64,000 nucleotides of DNA, from contig NZ_LGEN01000005.1 in assembly GCF_001507855.1 (NCBI RefSeq), positions 62,001-126,000 on the forward strand. Reading direction: 5' to 3'. The stretch comes from Halomonas sp. 54_146 (GTDB lineage Bacteria; Pseudomonadota; Gammaproteobacteria; Pseudomonadales; Halomonadaceae). The notes below the pieces were generated by a model. That model was not told where the DNA came from and did not search any database. It was given only the letters and a program-made list of their open reading frames with translations. The translations under genes and the position numbers were made by a program. This document shows, piece by piece, positions 1 to 9,359 of this stretch. The first letter of the stretch is position 1, and every line of letters starts with the position of its first letter.

Positions 1-41
1 AAAATCGAGATGGCAGTGGGCGTCAATTAGCATCAAAAGGC

Positions 42-1631
42 TTAGTGTTCGCGGGTAGGCTGGAAGCGAATATCCGGCCAGCGCTCCTGGGTCATCTGCA
101 GATTCACCCGGGTAGGCGCGATATAGGTAAGATAACCGCCGCCATCAATCGCCAGGTTAGTGCTGGCTTTACGCTTAAACTCTTCCAGCTTTTTAGCATC
201 TTCGCAGTAGACCCAGCGAGCGGTCTGCACATTGACGCCTTCATACAAGCAGTCGACCTTGTACTCTTCTTTAAGGCGGTGGGCGACCACATCAAACTGC
301 AGGGTACCTACGGCACCGAGAATCAGGTCATTATTATCCATGGGCATAAAGACCTGGGTAGCGCCCTCTTCGGAAAGCTGCTGCAAGCCTTTTTGCAATG
401 CTTTCATCTTTAACGGGTCTTTTAGCCGCACGCGTTTAAACAGCTCGGGGGCAAAGTGCGGTATGCCGGTAAAGCGCATGTCCTCACCCACGGTAAAGGT
501 ATCGCCAATCTGAATCGTACCGTGGTTGTGAAGGCCGATAATATCGCCAGGCCAGGCCTCTTCCACTTGAGAGCGGTCGGAGGCCATAAAGGTCAATGCA
601 TCGGCAATTTTGACGTCTTTACCAATACGCACATGGCGCATTTTCATGTTCTTTTCGTACTTGCCTGAACAAACCCGCAAAAAGGCGATGCGATCGCGGT
701 GATTGGGGTCCATATTGGCCTGAATTTTAAACACGAAGCCCGTAAAGCGATCATCGTCGGCAGTGACAACCCGGGTATTGGTTTCATGAGACTGGGGTGG
801 CGGCGCGTATTCAACAAAGCCATCCATCATCTCGCGAACCCCAAAGTTACCCATGGCAGTACCGAAATAGACGGGCGAAAGCTCACCGCGGCGATAAGCA
901 TCCAGATCAAACTCATGGGAAGCCCCACGCACCAACTCCACTTCCATGCGTAGCTCTTCGGCCTGATCTTCACCTAAAACGGCATCTACTTCGGGGCTAT
1001 GCAAACCTTCAATGCGCTTATCATCGGGGATTCGGCTACCCTGCCCCTGGGTGTAAAGGTGAATCACATCGTTATAAAGATGGTAGACGCCTTTAAAGTG
1101 GCGCCCCATGCCAATCGGCCAAGTCATTGGCGCGCATTGGATATTCAGTACCGTTTCGACTTCGTCCATCACCTCAATCGGGTCACGGATATCGCGGTCC
1201 ATTTTATTGATAAAGGTGAGAATCGGCGTTGTGCGCAGCCGGCACACTTCCATCAACTTAATGGTGCGATCCTCAACGCCTTTGGCACCGTCGATCACCA
1301 TCAAGGCAGAGTCAACCGCGGTGAGCGTGCGGTAGGTATCTTCAGAGAAGTCTTCGTGACCGGGCGTATCCAGCAGGTTGACAATGCGCCCACCGTAGGG
1401 GAACTGCATGACCGAGGTCGTGACCGAGATACCCCGCTCCTGCTCCATTTTCATCCAGTCAGAGGTAGCATGGCGATCATTACGCTTACTTTTCACTGAA
1501 CCGGCTAGCTGGATCGCGTTTCCGAACAGCAGCATTTTTTCAGTGATGGTGGTTTTACCGGCATCAGGATGCGAAATGATAGCAAAGGTGCGTCTTAGCT
1601 CGGCTTCACGGGCTAGTTGAGTGTCTTTCAT
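42..1631 (-). CDS. prfC: Peptide chain release factor 3 (RF3)
   Basis: Class II release-factor GTPase that removes RF1/RF2 from the ribosome after peptide release. The 529-aa length is normal for RF3. Visible GTPase motifs are the P-loop SHPDAGKTT near residue 20, the G3 box DTPGHEDFS near 90 and the G4 box NKMDRD near 143, followed by the RF3-type C-terminal domain. The start ATG is preceded by GAGG about 5 nt upstream. It stands alone: the next upstream gene on the same strand ends at 1851, with a terminator between. Identification by family resemblance is strong. Confidence 0.97.
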   Translation of the reverse strand: MKDTQLAREAELRRTFAIISHPDAGKTTITEKMLLFGNAIQLAGSVKSKRNDRHATSDWMKMEQERGISVTTSVMQFPYGGRIVNLLDTPGHEDFSEDTYRTLTAVDSALMVIDGAKGVEDRTIKLMEVCRLRTTPILTFINKMDRDIRDPIEVMDEVETVLNIQCAPMTWPIGMGRHFKGVYHLYNDVIHLYTQGQGSRIPDDKRIEGLHSPEVDAVLGEDQAEELRMEVELVRGASHEFDLDAYRRGELSPVYFGTAMGNFGVREMMDGFVEYAPPPQSHETNTRVVTADDDRFTGFVFKIQANMDPNHRDRIAFLRVCSGKYEKNMKMRHVRIGKDVKIADALTFMASDRSQVEEAWPGDIIGLHNHGTIQIGDTFTVGEDMRFTGIPHFAPELFKRVRLKDPLKMKALQKGLQQLSEEGATQVFMPMDNNDLILGAVGTLQFDVVAHRLKEEYKVDCLYEGVNVQTARWVYCEDAKKLEEFKRKASTNLAIDGGGYLTYIAPTRVNLQMTQERWPDIRFQPTREH

Positions 1632-1784
1632 TATGCCTCTTCGAATATGTGTACTCAGCGCCGTTAACTGTTTTTAATTAACTGGCCACCGCGCAATGAG
1701 CATTTTCCAATGCGGCAATTGTAACGCCTGGAGGCAGTTGTTGTCGCGGGTGGCTTCACGCTACCTGATTCCGAAGAAAGGCCA

Positions 1785-1814
1785 AAAAAAACGCTGACCA
1801 GGTCAGCGTTTTTT
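1785..1814 (-). terminator. Rho-independent terminator between yjfB-like gene and prfC
   Basis: Near-perfect palindrome AACGCTGACC / GGTCAGCGTT flanked by an A-run on the left and a T-run on the right, so it can terminate in both directions. Read on the minus strand it lies 37 nt after the stop of the small YjfB-like gene and ends in a long T tract. Confidence 0.85.
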
Positions 1815-1850
1815 CACAGTTGGCGGCAACTAATGGTACCGTCAAAGACA

Positions 1851-2060
1851 TCAGACGTAGGTATTCACCTGCGTGCCTACATTGCCTTCTTTAGCGAGAT
1901 CTGGCTGAGCACCCGTATCTGCAGACGCCATGATTTCGGTCACTTGATCAGCCTGCGCATCCAAAGCTTCCGTAAACACCTGCATTTGGGCTTGTTCGGC
2001 TGTCTGTGCCTGGTTCATGTACAGCGACGCGCTTACTGCACTGCTAATGCCTACATCCAT
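1851..2060 (-). CDS. Small YjfB-like protein (putative motility family)
   Basis: A 69-aa acidic, Ala/Gln-rich protein beginning MDVGISSAVS and ending in a short hydrophilic tail. Length, the MD-x-x-hydrophobic N-terminus, the Gln-rich middle helix and the polar end resemble the YjfB family, sometimes labelled putative motility protein; the function is not established. No signal peptide or membrane segment. A GGTGAAAT stretch lies just before the start codon. It is monocistronic, bounded downstream by a strong terminator. No flagellar genes occur nearby, so the motility label is not supported by context. Confidence 0.6.
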   Translation of the reverse strand: MDVGISSAVSASLYMNQAQTAEQAQMQVFTEALDAQADQVTEIMASADTGAQPDLAKEGNVGTQVNTYV

Positions 2061-2142
2061 ATTTCACCTCATGGTAAGCAAATGTACTTACAAGCTAGCA
2101 AAGCATTAGGACACACGCAAAAAATTATTCCTGTTGCTAATT

Positions 2143-2173
2143 AATGCGGCTAATTAATGAGCGCAGCCGCATT
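2143..2173 (-). terminator. Hairpin downstream of the DadA-like gene
   Basis: Perfect 9-bp inverted repeat AATGCGGCT / AGCCGCATT with a 13-nt AT-rich loop, starting 21 nt after the stop codon of the minus-strand oxidoreductase. There is no immediate T-run, so it may be a stabilising 3-prime hairpin and not a full intrinsic terminator. Confidence 0.45.
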
Positions 2174-2193
2174 GATGACTAGAATCTATCCAA

Positions 2194-3435
2194 CTAGAAC
2201 CTGTCAGCGCGAAACGGTGCCATATCAATAGCTGTCGGCTGCCCTTCCATCATATCCGCCAGTAACTGCCCGGTAGCAGGGCCTAATGTGAACCCTTGAT
2301 GCCCGTGCCCAAAGGCAAGCCATAACCCAGGGTGACGCGGCGCGGGGCCAATAATCGGCTTCATATCGGGCAAGCAAGGGCGCGCACCCTTCCAGGCGGC
2401 CTCATCCTTGCGCTCCCCTAGCGGGAACACGCTGCGTGCTACCTTTTCTGCAGCCCCTAACTGGTTAACATCAGCGGGGGCATCCAAACTATCTAACTCT
2501 GCCCCGGTGGTCAAACGGACCCCTGCGTTCATCGGCGCCAGCAAATAGCCAACCTCTGCATCCATCAGCCAATAATTCAGTTTCGCGGGTGCTTGAGAAG
2601 CGTAGTGCATGTGATAGCCGCGCTTTACAAAGGTAGGGAAGTGATAGCCCAGCTCTTTTAGCCAACTGCCCGCCCAAGGGCCGAGCGCCACAACCACTTC
2701 GTCTGCTTCTAGCGTTTCAGAGGCAGTATTCACCTGCCAACGATCCCCCACCTGCTGAACAGAGCGAATATCCGCCTGTAAAATACGCCCGCCATCATTA
2801 CTAAACGCTTGAGCATAAGCCGCCACCAGCGCACCCGGATCAGCAACGGTCCAGGGGTCAAGCCAATGAATCGCACCGATAATGGCGTCGCTCAAGGAAG
2901 GCTCTTTTTCCACAAGCGCCGCCCTATCCAACTGCTCAAACTGCACGCCATAAAGACGCCGCGCCTCTTCGGCCTCTTTTATCCGCGCCGCCAATTTTTC
3001 AGGGGTGCGGTAAAGCTCCAGCCACCCCTGGCGGCGCACTAAATGCTCAGCGCCTGCAGCATCAATCATCGGGCCATGGGTTTTTAGCGAAAGCTGAATC
3101 AGTGAAGCGTATTCCGGCACAATTTTTTGGTAAGCCTTCGGCGCTGAGTTCATCCAATAGCGCAGCAAAGGGGATGCCGCATTCACCATGCCCACGGGGC
3201 GGTAACGTATATCGACTCTGCGGTTAGGCAACACACTCAATAGCGTTTTGAGATCACGCGGAAAAGGGTAAGGCCTGACGGCTTCTCGTTGAATAATGCC
3301 CGCATTGCCAAACGATGTTTCTCGACCAGGCTGCAGGCGATCTACCAATGTGACGTCATGACCACGCTGCCGTAGATGCCAAGCAATGCTGACACCCACC
3401 ATGCCTGCTCCTAAAACTACTGTTTGACGCGCCAT
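2194..3435 (-). CDS. DadA-type FAD-dependent D-amino-acid dehydrogenase/oxidase
   Basis: A 413-aa DAO-superfamily flavoprotein. The N-terminal Rossmann dinucleotide motif is VLGAGMVGVSIAW followed by an acidic residue closing beta-2 (TLVDR). The C-terminal FAD-contact segment is FGHGHQGFTLGPATG. Such enzymes oxidise amino acids or sarcosine-like amines and pass electrons to quinone or O2; the substrate cannot be read from sequence. The glycine-rich tail differs from classic DadA, and the gene is not next to alanine racemase, so the symbol dadA is withheld. It is a single gene with the tRNA operon upstream. Confidence 0.8.
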   Translation of the reverse strand: MARQTVVLGAGMVGVSIAWHLRQRGHDVTLVDRLQPGRETSFGNAGIIQREAVRPYPFPRDLKTLLSVLPNRRVDIRYRPVGMVNAASPLLRYWMNSAPKAYQKIVPEYASLIQLSLKTHGPMIDAAGAEHLVRRQGWLELYRTPEKLAARIKEAEEARRLYGVQFEQLDRAALVEKEPSLSDAIIGAIHWLDPWTVADPGALVAAYAQAFSNDGGRILQADIRSVQQVGDRWQVNTASETLEADEVVVALGPWAGSWLKELGYHFPTFVKRGYHMHYASQAPAKLNYWLMDAEVGYLLAPMNAGVRLTTGAELDSLDAPADVNQLGAAEKVARSVFPLGERKDEAAWKGARPCLPDMKPIIGPAPRHPGLWLAFGHGHQGFTLGPATGQLLADMMEGQPTAIDMAPFRADRF

Positions 3436-3853
3436 TGTGATGCACTCCCCATTGCCTGATCAGAACCACTAGCCATGAATAATAACTATTTGAAAAGTAT
3501 CACTAAAAAAGACGCTTTTATAGAGTAGAAATCGCTATTTTTATGCTAAAAAACAGTTATAAAAACCGTCAAAATAACTAAAAGCGACGACTTCACTACC
3601 ATTCGGGGAATCGACGATTGCGGACTATAAGCACTGCTGCTATATGGCTCGGCAATTTTTTCTGCAGATTTATTTCTACGGGCAGGCACACTGAAGCCAT
3701 CCCACGTTAGCGCAGGTGCAGCGAAAAAGGCAGGCGCGAGAAGTGAGACCACAAAAACAAAAAAAGCCCATCAAGGGCATCGGATTTTTACTAAATAAAC
3801 GCAAGGAAATTAAAGTACAGGAAGGAAATACAAAGGAGGATAAATCAAGATAA
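3436..3853. other. Intergenic gap upstream of the DadA-like gene
   Basis: About 420 bp. It contains AT-rich DNA just upstream of the oxidoreductase start (a plausible promoter zone) and the tRNA-operon terminator. A 68-codon minus-strand ORF here starts with GTG inside the terminator T-run and has no ribosome binding site; it is not accepted as a gene. Confidence 0.6.
3758..3780 (-). terminator. Terminator of the tRNA cluster
   Basis: Read on the minus strand: GCCC, a 5-nt loop, GGGC, then seven T residues followed by a further T-rich run. The stem is short but the U tract is long. It lies about 75 nt after the last tRNA-His. Confidence 0.7.
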
Positions 3854-3929
3854 TGGGGTGGATGATGGGACTTGAACCCACGACCACCGGAGTCACAATC
3901 CGGGGCTCTACCACTGAGCTACACCCACC
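3854..3929 (-). tRNA. tRNA-His (GTG), copy 2
   Basis: Cloverleaf with anticodon GTG (loop ATTGTGACT), T-arm GTGGGTTCAAGTCCC and encoded CCA. The extra 5-prime G at position -1 opposite C73, diagnostic of tRNA-His, is present. It differs from the neighbouring copy at only two visible positions (D-loop and T-loop). Confidence 0.96.
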
Positions 3930-3962
3930 ACAACCTAAAACTGGGAACGCACTTATTGTCAC

Positions 3963-4038
3963 TGGGGTGGATGATGGGATTTGAACCCACGACCACCGGA
4001 GTCACAATCCGGGGCTCTACCCCTGAGCTACACCCACC
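3963..4038 (-). tRNA. tRNA-His (GTG), copy 1
   Basis: Same fold and anticodon GTG as the copy 33 nt downstream, with encoded CCA and G-1. The D-loop reads CAGGGGTAG where the other copy has CAGTGGTAG, and the T-loop has one further C/T difference. Tandem duplication within one operon. Confidence 0.96.
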
Positions 4039-4129
4039 ATAGACAATATTGCGAAAGACAGTAATACGAAGAGACGATCAATACTTGATTAGGGGAATAA
4101 TTCTGACAGGTTAGCACCACGCAATTAGA

Positions 4130-4206
4130 TGGCACGCCCAGCAGGAATCGAACCCGCAACCTACGGCTTAGAAGGCCGTTGCTCTATCCGGTTGAGCTAT
4201 GGGCGC
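4130..4206 (-). tRNA. tRNA-Arg (TCT)
   Basis: 77-nt cloverleaf, acceptor GCGCCCA, D-arm AGCTCAACCGGATAGAGC, anticodon TCT in loop CTTCTAA, T-arm GCGGGTTCGATTCCTGC, encoded CCA. It reads the rare Arg codons AGA/AGG. Confidence 0.96.
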
Positions 4207-4296
4207 ACAAAAAGTATTCAAGGAATACGAATACTGATGAGCACTAGACCACAACCAAAGCTTGGAAAAGCAAACTGCTACCCTTCGCGTTAAGTG

Positions 4297-4373
4297 TGGT
4301 CGGGATGGAGGGATTCGAACCCCCGACATCCTGCTCCCAAAGCAGGCGCGCTACCAGACTGCGCTACATCCCG
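4297..4373 (-). tRNA. tRNA-Pro (TGG)
   Basis: 77-nt cloverleaf, acceptor CGGGATG, anticodon TGG in loop TTTGGGA, T-arm CGGGGGTTCGAATCCCTC, encoded CCA. First gene of the Pro-Arg-His-His operon. The plus-strand 107-codon ORF over it is a shadow. Confidence 0.96.
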
Positions 4374-4420
4374 ATTTCTTCACCCTAGACGCTACCGCTT
4401 TGCCGTCTCAAGCGAGGCAT

Positions 4421-4448
4421 ATATTACTACTTTTCATTTTAAAGTCAA
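4421..4448 (-). promoter_or_regulatory. Sigma-70 promoter of the tRNA operon
   Basis: On the minus strand: -35 TTGACT, 16-bp spacer, -10 TAATAT, followed by a moderately GC-rich start region (GCCTCGC). It lies about 45 nt upstream of tRNA-Pro, which fits a stable-RNA promoter. Confidence 0.65.
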
Positions 4449-4581
4449 CCATAAAAGTGATTGTTAGTTTAGGCGCTTTGCCTGGATGCCCTGGCGTGCG
4501 AAAATTAACGCCTTCAAATGAGCGCCAGTCAGGTTGCGCTCTGATGCCTAGCCATTTCAATGTCTACAGGGATTTCACTAC

Positions 4582-5454
4582 ATGACCGCCCAACTAATCG
4601 ATGGCAAAGCCATCGCTGCTACTGTCCGTCAACAGGTTGCCGTAAAAGTCGCTGCGCGCCGACAAGCTGGCGCAAGAGCACCGGGGCTGGCGGTGGTTGT
4701 GGTCGGGGACGATCCCGCCTCTCAAGTTTATGTCAATAATAAGCATCGCGCCTGCGAGCAAGCCGGCATTATTTCATTGCTACATGCGCTGCCTTCCGAT
4801 ACGTCACAGCATGATTTAGAAGCCCTAGTTGACCAACTCAATAACGACCCAACGGTTGACGGTATCCTGGTACAGCTGCCGCTACCCAAACATCTCAATG
4901 CCGGGCCTATTTTAGAGCGTATCCGCCCTGACAAAGATGTCGATGGCTTTCACCCCTATAACTTAGGGCGTTTAGCCCAACGGCTGCCTGCGCTACGCCC
5001 CTGCACACCGAAAGGCATCATGACCCTACTGGCTCAAAGCGATATTGCCATACGCGGGCTGGACGCCACCGTAGTGGGTGCCTCTAACATCGTTGGCCGC
5101 CCTATGGCCCTGGAGCTTATGCTGGCGGGCTGTACCACCACAGTATGCCACCGCTTTACCCGCAACCTCGAAGAACACGTCCGCCGCGCGGATATTCTCG
5201 TCGCAGCTGTCGGCAAGCCGGGGCTCATTAAAGGGGAGTGGATTAAACCCGGGGCTGTCGTGATTGATGTTGGCATCAACCGCCAAGAAGATGGCAGCTT
5301 AATCGGTGATATCGATTTTACTGCCGCCGCTGAACGCGCCAGCTTTATTACGCCGGTTCCTGGCGGCGTCGGCCCCATGACTGTTGCGACACTGCTGGAA
5401 AACACTTTAGAAGCTGCCGAACAACACGACCTAGCCGAACAGGCGCAGGCTTGA
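4582..5454 (+). CDS. folD: Bifunctional methylenetetrahydrofolate dehydrogenase/cyclohydrolase
   Basis: Interconverts 5,10-methylene-, methenyl- and 10-formyl-THF with NADP in one-carbon metabolism. The 290-aa length is typical. The N-terminal catalytic region has the Lys motif [14 protein letters not shown] (about residues 52-65) and [10 protein letters not shown] (about 94-103). The C-terminal Rossmann region has [11 protein letters not shown] (about 161-171) and the family signature [12 protein letters not shown] near 260. The start ATG has AGGGA 11 nt upstream. It is divergent from the tRNA operon. Confidence 0.97.
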   Translation: MTAQLIDGKAIAATVRQQVAVKVAARRQAGARAPGLAVVVVGDDPASQVYVNNKHRACEQAGIISLLHALPSDTSQHDLEALVDQLNNDPTVDGILVQLPLPKHLNAGPILERIRPDKDVDGFHPYNLGRLAQRLPALRPCTPKGIMTLLAQSDIAIRGLDATVVGASNIVGRPMALELMLAGCTTTVCHRFTRNLEEHVRRADILVAAVGKPGLIKGEWIKPGAVVIDVGINRQEDGSLIGDIDFTAAAERASFITPVPGGVGPMTVATLLENTLEAAEQHDLAEQAQA

Positions 5455-5527
5455 GTTAGCGCCTAGTTTTAGCACTCTCTTGTTAACCTTCCCTTATTAA
5501 CCCCTTCTTCTCAAGGAGCATGGCGCA

Positions 5528-6235
5528 GTGAAGCGTATTGGTATTATTGGCGCGATGGCGCAGGAAGTGAGTACGCTGGTTAGCCAGCTAGAAAGCGCCC
5601 AGCGCTATGAGCACGCAGGCTTTGTATTTCATACCGGTACACGCTATGGCCTAGAGCTCATCGTACTGCAATCGGGCATCGGCAAGGTCAACGCCGCGGT
5701 GGGAACCGCTATTTTATTAGAGCGCCATCAACCCGACGCCATTATCAACACCGGTTCTGCCGGCGGGTTCGCCGCTGATTTGAGCATTGGTGATGTAATC
5801 ATCTCAGATGAAGTGCGCCATCACGACGTAGACGCGGTGGTATTTGGCTATGAAATCGGCCAGGTGCCGGGCATGCCTGCCGCTTACCAAGCGGATATAC
5901 AGCTACGCGAGATCGCACGTAACGCTATTACCTCGTTAGGTGAAGTCCAGGTGCGTGAAGGGCTGATTGCCACCGGTGACGCCTTCATGGCTGACCCTGC
6001 CCGGGTTGATGCTACCCGCGCACAGTTCCCCACCATGCTGGCGGTAGAAATGGAAGGCGCTGCTATTGCTCAGACATGTCATCTCTACCAGTGCCCTTTC
6101 GTGGTTATCCGTGCGCTTTCTGATATACCGGGCAGTGGCGACAACCACCTCTCATTTGATGAGTTTCTGGAAGTCGCCGCCGACCACTCTTCACGCATGG
6201 TCGACCAGATGCTCAAGCAGCTTGGCAACACCTAA
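5528..6235 (+). CDS. mtnN: 5-methylthioadenosine/S-adenosylhomocysteine nucleosidase
   Basis: Hydrolyses MTA and SAH to adenine plus the thioribose sugar, part of methionine salvage and methyl-cycle clearance. 235 aa, usual family length. Visible elements: N-terminal IGIIGAMAQEV, the substrate-binding VEMEGAAIAQ (catalytic Glu) and the catalytic Asp region SDIPGSGDNH. The start is GTG at 5528, with AAGGAG 8 nt upstream; the ATG 8 nt earlier is out of frame and stops at once. 73 bp after folD, probably co-transcribed. Confidence 0.95.
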   Translation: MKRIGIIGAMAQEVSTLVSQLESAQRYEHAGFVFHTGTRYGLELIVLQSGIGKVNAAVGTAILLERHQPDAIINTGSAGGFAADLSIGDVIISDEVRHHDVDAVVFGYEIGQVPGMPAAYQADIQLREIARNAITSLGEVQVREGLIATGDAFMADPARVDATRAQFPTMLAVEMEGAAIAQTCHLYQCPFVVIRALSDIPGSGDNHLSFDEFLEVAADHSSRMVDQMLKQLGNT

Positions 6236-6267
6236 ACGTCTAACCTAACGGCCATTAGTTGAGCGCT

Positions 6268-6299
6268 CGTTGCCGTCGACCCCTTAGCCGACGGCAACG
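6268..6299. terminator. Convergent hairpin between mtnN and pyrC
   Basis: Perfect 11-bp inverted repeat CGTTGCCGTCG / CGACGGCAACG with a 10-nt loop between two convergent genes. There is no clear T tract on either side, so it may act with Rho or as a bidirectional 3-prime end stabiliser. Confidence 0.65.
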
Positions 6300-6353
6300 A
6301 TCACGCTAATCACGCTCTCTACGATCTACAACCTATAGTCTATAGCCTACGAT

Positions 6354-7391
6354 TTACGATTTGACCGCCCAGCTCAGCGTCTCTCCAGCCAGCAGCGGAA
6401 TAATCTGTTCGCCCTGGGCGTAGGGATAGCTCTCCGGCAGCTGCCATTCTCTTCGTTCTAGCGTAATGGTGTCTGCGTTAGGCGCCAGCCCATAAAAACG
6501 CGGACCATTTAGGCTGGCAAACGCTTCTAGTTTATCCAAGGCGTTCATTTCATCGAAAGCGGTGGCATATAGCTCAATGGCTGCAGGGGCGGTATAGGCA
6601 CCCGCACAGCCACAGTTTGATTCTTTCGCCCCCTGAGCGTGTGGCGCGCTATCGGTACCTAAAAAGAACTTATGGCTACCGCTAGTGGCTGCTTTTAACA
6701 GCGCTTGGCGATGCTGCTCGCGCTTGAGAATCGGCAGGCAGTAGTAGTGTGGGCGAATACCGCCCACCAGCATCTTATTGCGGTTAAACAGCAGGTGGTG
6801 AGCAGTAATGGTCGCCGCCACATTATCGGGTGCCTGAGCGACAAACTCCGCCGCCTGCTCAGTGGTAATATGCTCAAACACCACTTTCAGCGTCGGGTGG
6901 CGCTCCAGCAGTGGCTTCATCACCTTTTCGATAAACACCGCTTCACGATCGAAAATGTCAATCTGCGCATCGGTGACCTCCCCATGCACCAAAAGAGGCA
7001 TACCCACCTTAACCATCATCGCAATGGTGGCGTCACACAAAGACAGATCAGTCACGCCCGAGTCAGAATTGGTCGTCGCTCCCGCCGGGTAAAGCTTCAC
7101 CGCTTTCACAATGCCGCTTTGTGCTGCGCGCTCAATCTCTTCTGGCGGCGTTGTGTCGGTAAGATAAAGCACCATTAAAGGCTCAAACGCACTGCCCGCT
7201 GGCAGCGCCTGCACAATACGCTGACGATACTCAAGCGCCTGAGCCGTGGTCGTAATAGGCGGCGTTAAATTGGGCATGATAATGGCGCGCCCCATTTGTG
7301 CTGCACTATGGCCTACGACGGCTTTAAGTGCCTCATCGTCGCGTAAATGGAGGTGCCAATCATCGGGGCGTGTCAGTGTGACAGTATCCAC
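6354..7391 (-). CDS. pyrC: Dihydroorotase
   Basis: Zinc amidohydrolase that makes dihydroorotate from N-carbamoyl-aspartate in pyrimidine synthesis. 345 aa, the length of the E. coli-type (class II) enzyme. Metal-site motifs are in order: HLHLRDD near residue 13, the carboxylated-Lys segment [13 protein letters not shown] near 98, HGEVTD near 137, FEHITT near 175 and the catalytic Asp GTDSAPH near 248. Single gene, converging on mtnN. Confidence 0.97.
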   Translation of the reverse strand: MDTVTLTRPDDWHLHLRDDEALKAVVGHSAAQMGRAIIMPNLTPPITTTAQALEYRQRIVQALPAGSAFEPLMVLYLTDTTPPEEIERAAQSGIVKAVKLYPAGATTNSDSGVTDLSLCDATIAMMVKVGMPLLVHGEVTDAQIDIFDREAVFIEKVMKPLLERHPTLKVVFEHITTEQAAEFVAQAPDNVAATITAHHLLFNRNKMLVGGIRPHYYCLPILKREQHRQALLKAATSGSHKFFLGTDSAPHAQGAKESNCGCAGAYTAPAAIELYATAFDEMNALDKLEAFASLNGPRFYGLAPNADTITLERREWQLPESYPYAQGEQIIPLLAGETLSWAVKS

Positions 7392-7572
7392 GGTAAGTCC
7401 TTGCTGAAGTTAAGCCGAGTGAAGTTAATCCGGGTAAAAGCAGTGTGCACAGTATACGCCATTGAGCGCCGGGATAAATCCGCTACTCAAGCGCCACACC
7501 CCCGCCCAAGTGTCGTATCATGGCGGCTTCTTTTTTCACTGTTATTGTTTATCGGTAAGGATCTGGTTGCTT

Positions 7573-7989
7573 ATGCAGAACGTGCGACGCTATGCGGATA
7601 TCATTGCCAGCCTGGAAGGGTTGCTATGGCTAAGCCTTGCTTGGTCCATTTCATTGTCCGTCCACATTGGCAGCACGGAACCCACCCTCGCCTCCCTGTT
7701 GGTGATCGGTGCCCTGGTGTTTTTCAGCTGGGCGCATAAGCCGCTGCGCTATTTATTACGCCGCTACCATGTCCGCAAACGGCGCACTGATATGTGGATG
7801 CACACCTTGGCGCTGCCACTGCTGCTGGCAATGTTCTTTCACATTATTCTTGAAGCTCTGTTGGGTAGCGCCTGGCTTCCGCCTAAAATCTTGTTATTCA
7901 ATATACTCGCCTCTGCAGGCTGGACGACCTACGTCATGACCCTGTTTATCAAATTTGTCATTCACGGTTTTAAAACATCAACATTTTAA
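7573..7989 (+). CDS. Four-helix inner-membrane protein upstream of regB
   Basis: Unrecognised 138-aa integral membrane protein. The ORF track extends to 7462, but the better start is ATG 7573 (MQNVRRYADII); AAGGA lies about 13 nt upstream, which is long. Hydrophobic segments are roughly residues 15-31, 38-55, 76-96 and 104-127, separated by a very basic loop (RYHVRKRRTD) that would sit in the cytoplasm. It ends 55 bp before regB in the same orientation and could be co-transcribed with the redox sensor. Its final codons are the first unit of a 16-bp tandem repeat. No function is claimed. Confidence 0.7.
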   Translation: MQNVRRYADIIASLEGLLWLSLAWSISLSVHIGSTEPTLASLLVIGALVFFSWAHKPLRYLLRRYHVRKRRTDMWMHTLALPLLLAMFFHIILEALLGSAWLPPKILLFNILASAGWTTYVMTLFIKFVIHGFKTSTF

Positions 7990-8021
7990 ACCCTCGACAT
8001 TTTAAAACCTTGATATTTTAA
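7974..8021 (+). repeat. 16-bp tandem repeat x3 that includes the stop codon of the upstream gene
   Basis: Units AACATCAACATTTTAA, ACCCTCGACATTTTAA and AACCTTGATATTTTAA follow one another without gap. The first unit is the last five codons of the membrane-protein gene including its TAA. All copies retain TTTTAA. Confidence 0.85.
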
Positions 8022-8044
8022 TTCCTCGAAAAAGTAAGCTCGCC

Positions 8045-9316
8045 ATGCAAACCGCACTGCCGCTGCCGCTTTCCACACCTAACCGTAACCTGGTGCGTCT
8101 CACTATTGTGCGCGGCATTACCTGGACAGGTTTTTTACTGGCCATTATTGTCGGCGTTGAGTTACTGGCGTTTGATTTGCCGGTCACTGCCGTGGTGGGT
8201 GTGGTTATCGCCATGGGGGCACTCAACATCGCCACCTGGTGGCGGTTGGATCGACCGCGGGCGGTAACCCATCTTGAGTACTTGCTGCATTTACTCGCTG
8301 ACATTGCAGGCTTGACGCTGCTGTTTTACTTCACCGGGGGCTCCACCAACCCGTTTATCACCTATTACCTGGTTCCCGTGACCATTGCCGCGGCCACCCT
8401 ACCCTGGCGCCATGCCTGGATCATTGCCGCCTGCGCCATGGCGGGCTACACCTTTTTGATGTTCTCCTACTACCCCATTCCACAGCTAGGGCATATCAAC
8501 AGCGATACCCCCCTAAGCCTGCACATATTGGGTATGTGGCTTAATTTCGGGCTCTCGGCGGGTCTCGTTACCTTCTTCATTTATAAAATGGCCCATGCGC
8601 TGCGTAGCCGCGATCAGGCGCTATCGCGCACACGTGAGGCCGCGCTACGCAATGAACAGGTACTGGCAGTGGCTACCCAGGCAGCGGGCACCGCCCACGA
8701 GCTGGGAACGCCCCTCTCTACGATGGCGGTGCTGCTCAAGGAAATGCAGGATGACGCAGCGCCTGGTTCGGCGGTCCATCAAGACATCATCTTGCTGCGC
8801 CAGCAGGTAGACGTGTGCAAATCACGCCTGCAACATTTGGTTTCCAATGCTGATCGGCGGCGGATGGCGGAACCTGAAGTGCTCGACGCTGAAATTTGGC
8901 TAGCGGGGGTGGTACAGCGCTGGCTGGTGCTACGTCCTGATGTCAACCACCAGTTTGAGGTGGCAGAGAAACGTGGCCGCCCCTGGCTGGCGGTAGATGC
9001 CACGCTTGACCAGGCGCTAACCAATTTGTTGAACAATGCGGCTGATGCCAACCCTGAGCAGATTGCAATTCGTTTAGATTGGCAGGCAGATAACGTGGTG
9101 ATTGATATCCGCGACCATGGCCCAGGCGTTGCCATGTCCATTGCCGACCAGCTAGGTGAGACGTTTATTTCCACTAAAAGCAAAGGCATGGGAATCGGTT
9201 TATTTTTAACCCATGCCACGATCAATCGCTTTGGCGGCGGCGTGAGCCTGTATAATCACCCCGAAGGAGGTACGCTGACCGAAGTAACGCTGCCTCGCTG
9301 TGCAGCGCCGCATTAA
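8045..9316 (+). CDS. regB: Redox sensor histidine kinase, RegB/PrrB/RoxS family
   Basis: Membrane sensor kinase, 423 aa, with about six N-terminal hydrophobic segments (residues 22-180). The periplasm/membrane loop GGSTNPF (about 98-104) matches the RegB quinone-binding heptapeptide. The H-box GTAHELGTPLS places the phosphorylated His at 218, and a Cys at 258 (VDVCKSRL) occupies the position of the redox-active RegB Cys. The N box NNAADANP and G boxes DHGPGV and SKGMGIGLFLT complete the ATPase. In known systems it tunes respiration and energy genes to quinone redox state. The response regulator follows 43 bp later. Confidence 0.92.
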   Translation: MQTALPLPLSTPNRNLVRLTIVRGITWTGFLLAIIVGVELLAFDLPVTAVVGVVIAMGALNIATWWRLDRPRAVTHLEYLLHLLADIAGLTLLFYFTGGSTNPFITYYLVPVTIAAATLPWRHAWIIAACAMAGYTFLMFSYYPIPQLGHINSDTPLSLHILGMWLNFGLSAGLVTFFIYKMAHALRSRDQALSRTREAALRNEQVLAVATQAAGTAHELGTPLSTMAVLLKEMQDDAAPGSAVHQDIILLRQQVDVCKSRLQHLVSNADRRRMAEPEVLDAEIWLAGVVQRWLVLRPDVNHQFEVAEKRGRPWLAVDATLDQALTNLLNNAADANPEQIAIRLDWQADNVVIDIRDHGPGVAMSIADQLGETFISTKSKGMGIGLFLTHATINRFGGGVSLYNHPEGGTLTEVTLPRCAAPH

Positions 9317-9359
9317 TCTACGCCTGTCAAAGCATCTCCAGTACTGGATTGAGGACATC

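Noticed and set aside
3546-3752. 68-codon minus-strand ORF between the DadA-like gene and the tRNAs
   Set aside because: Starts with GTG next to the T-run of the tRNA terminator, has no ribosome site and no recognisable sequence.
4262-4585. 107-codon plus-strand ORF
   Set aside because: Runs through tRNA-Pro on the opposite strand and the folD leader; a shadow.
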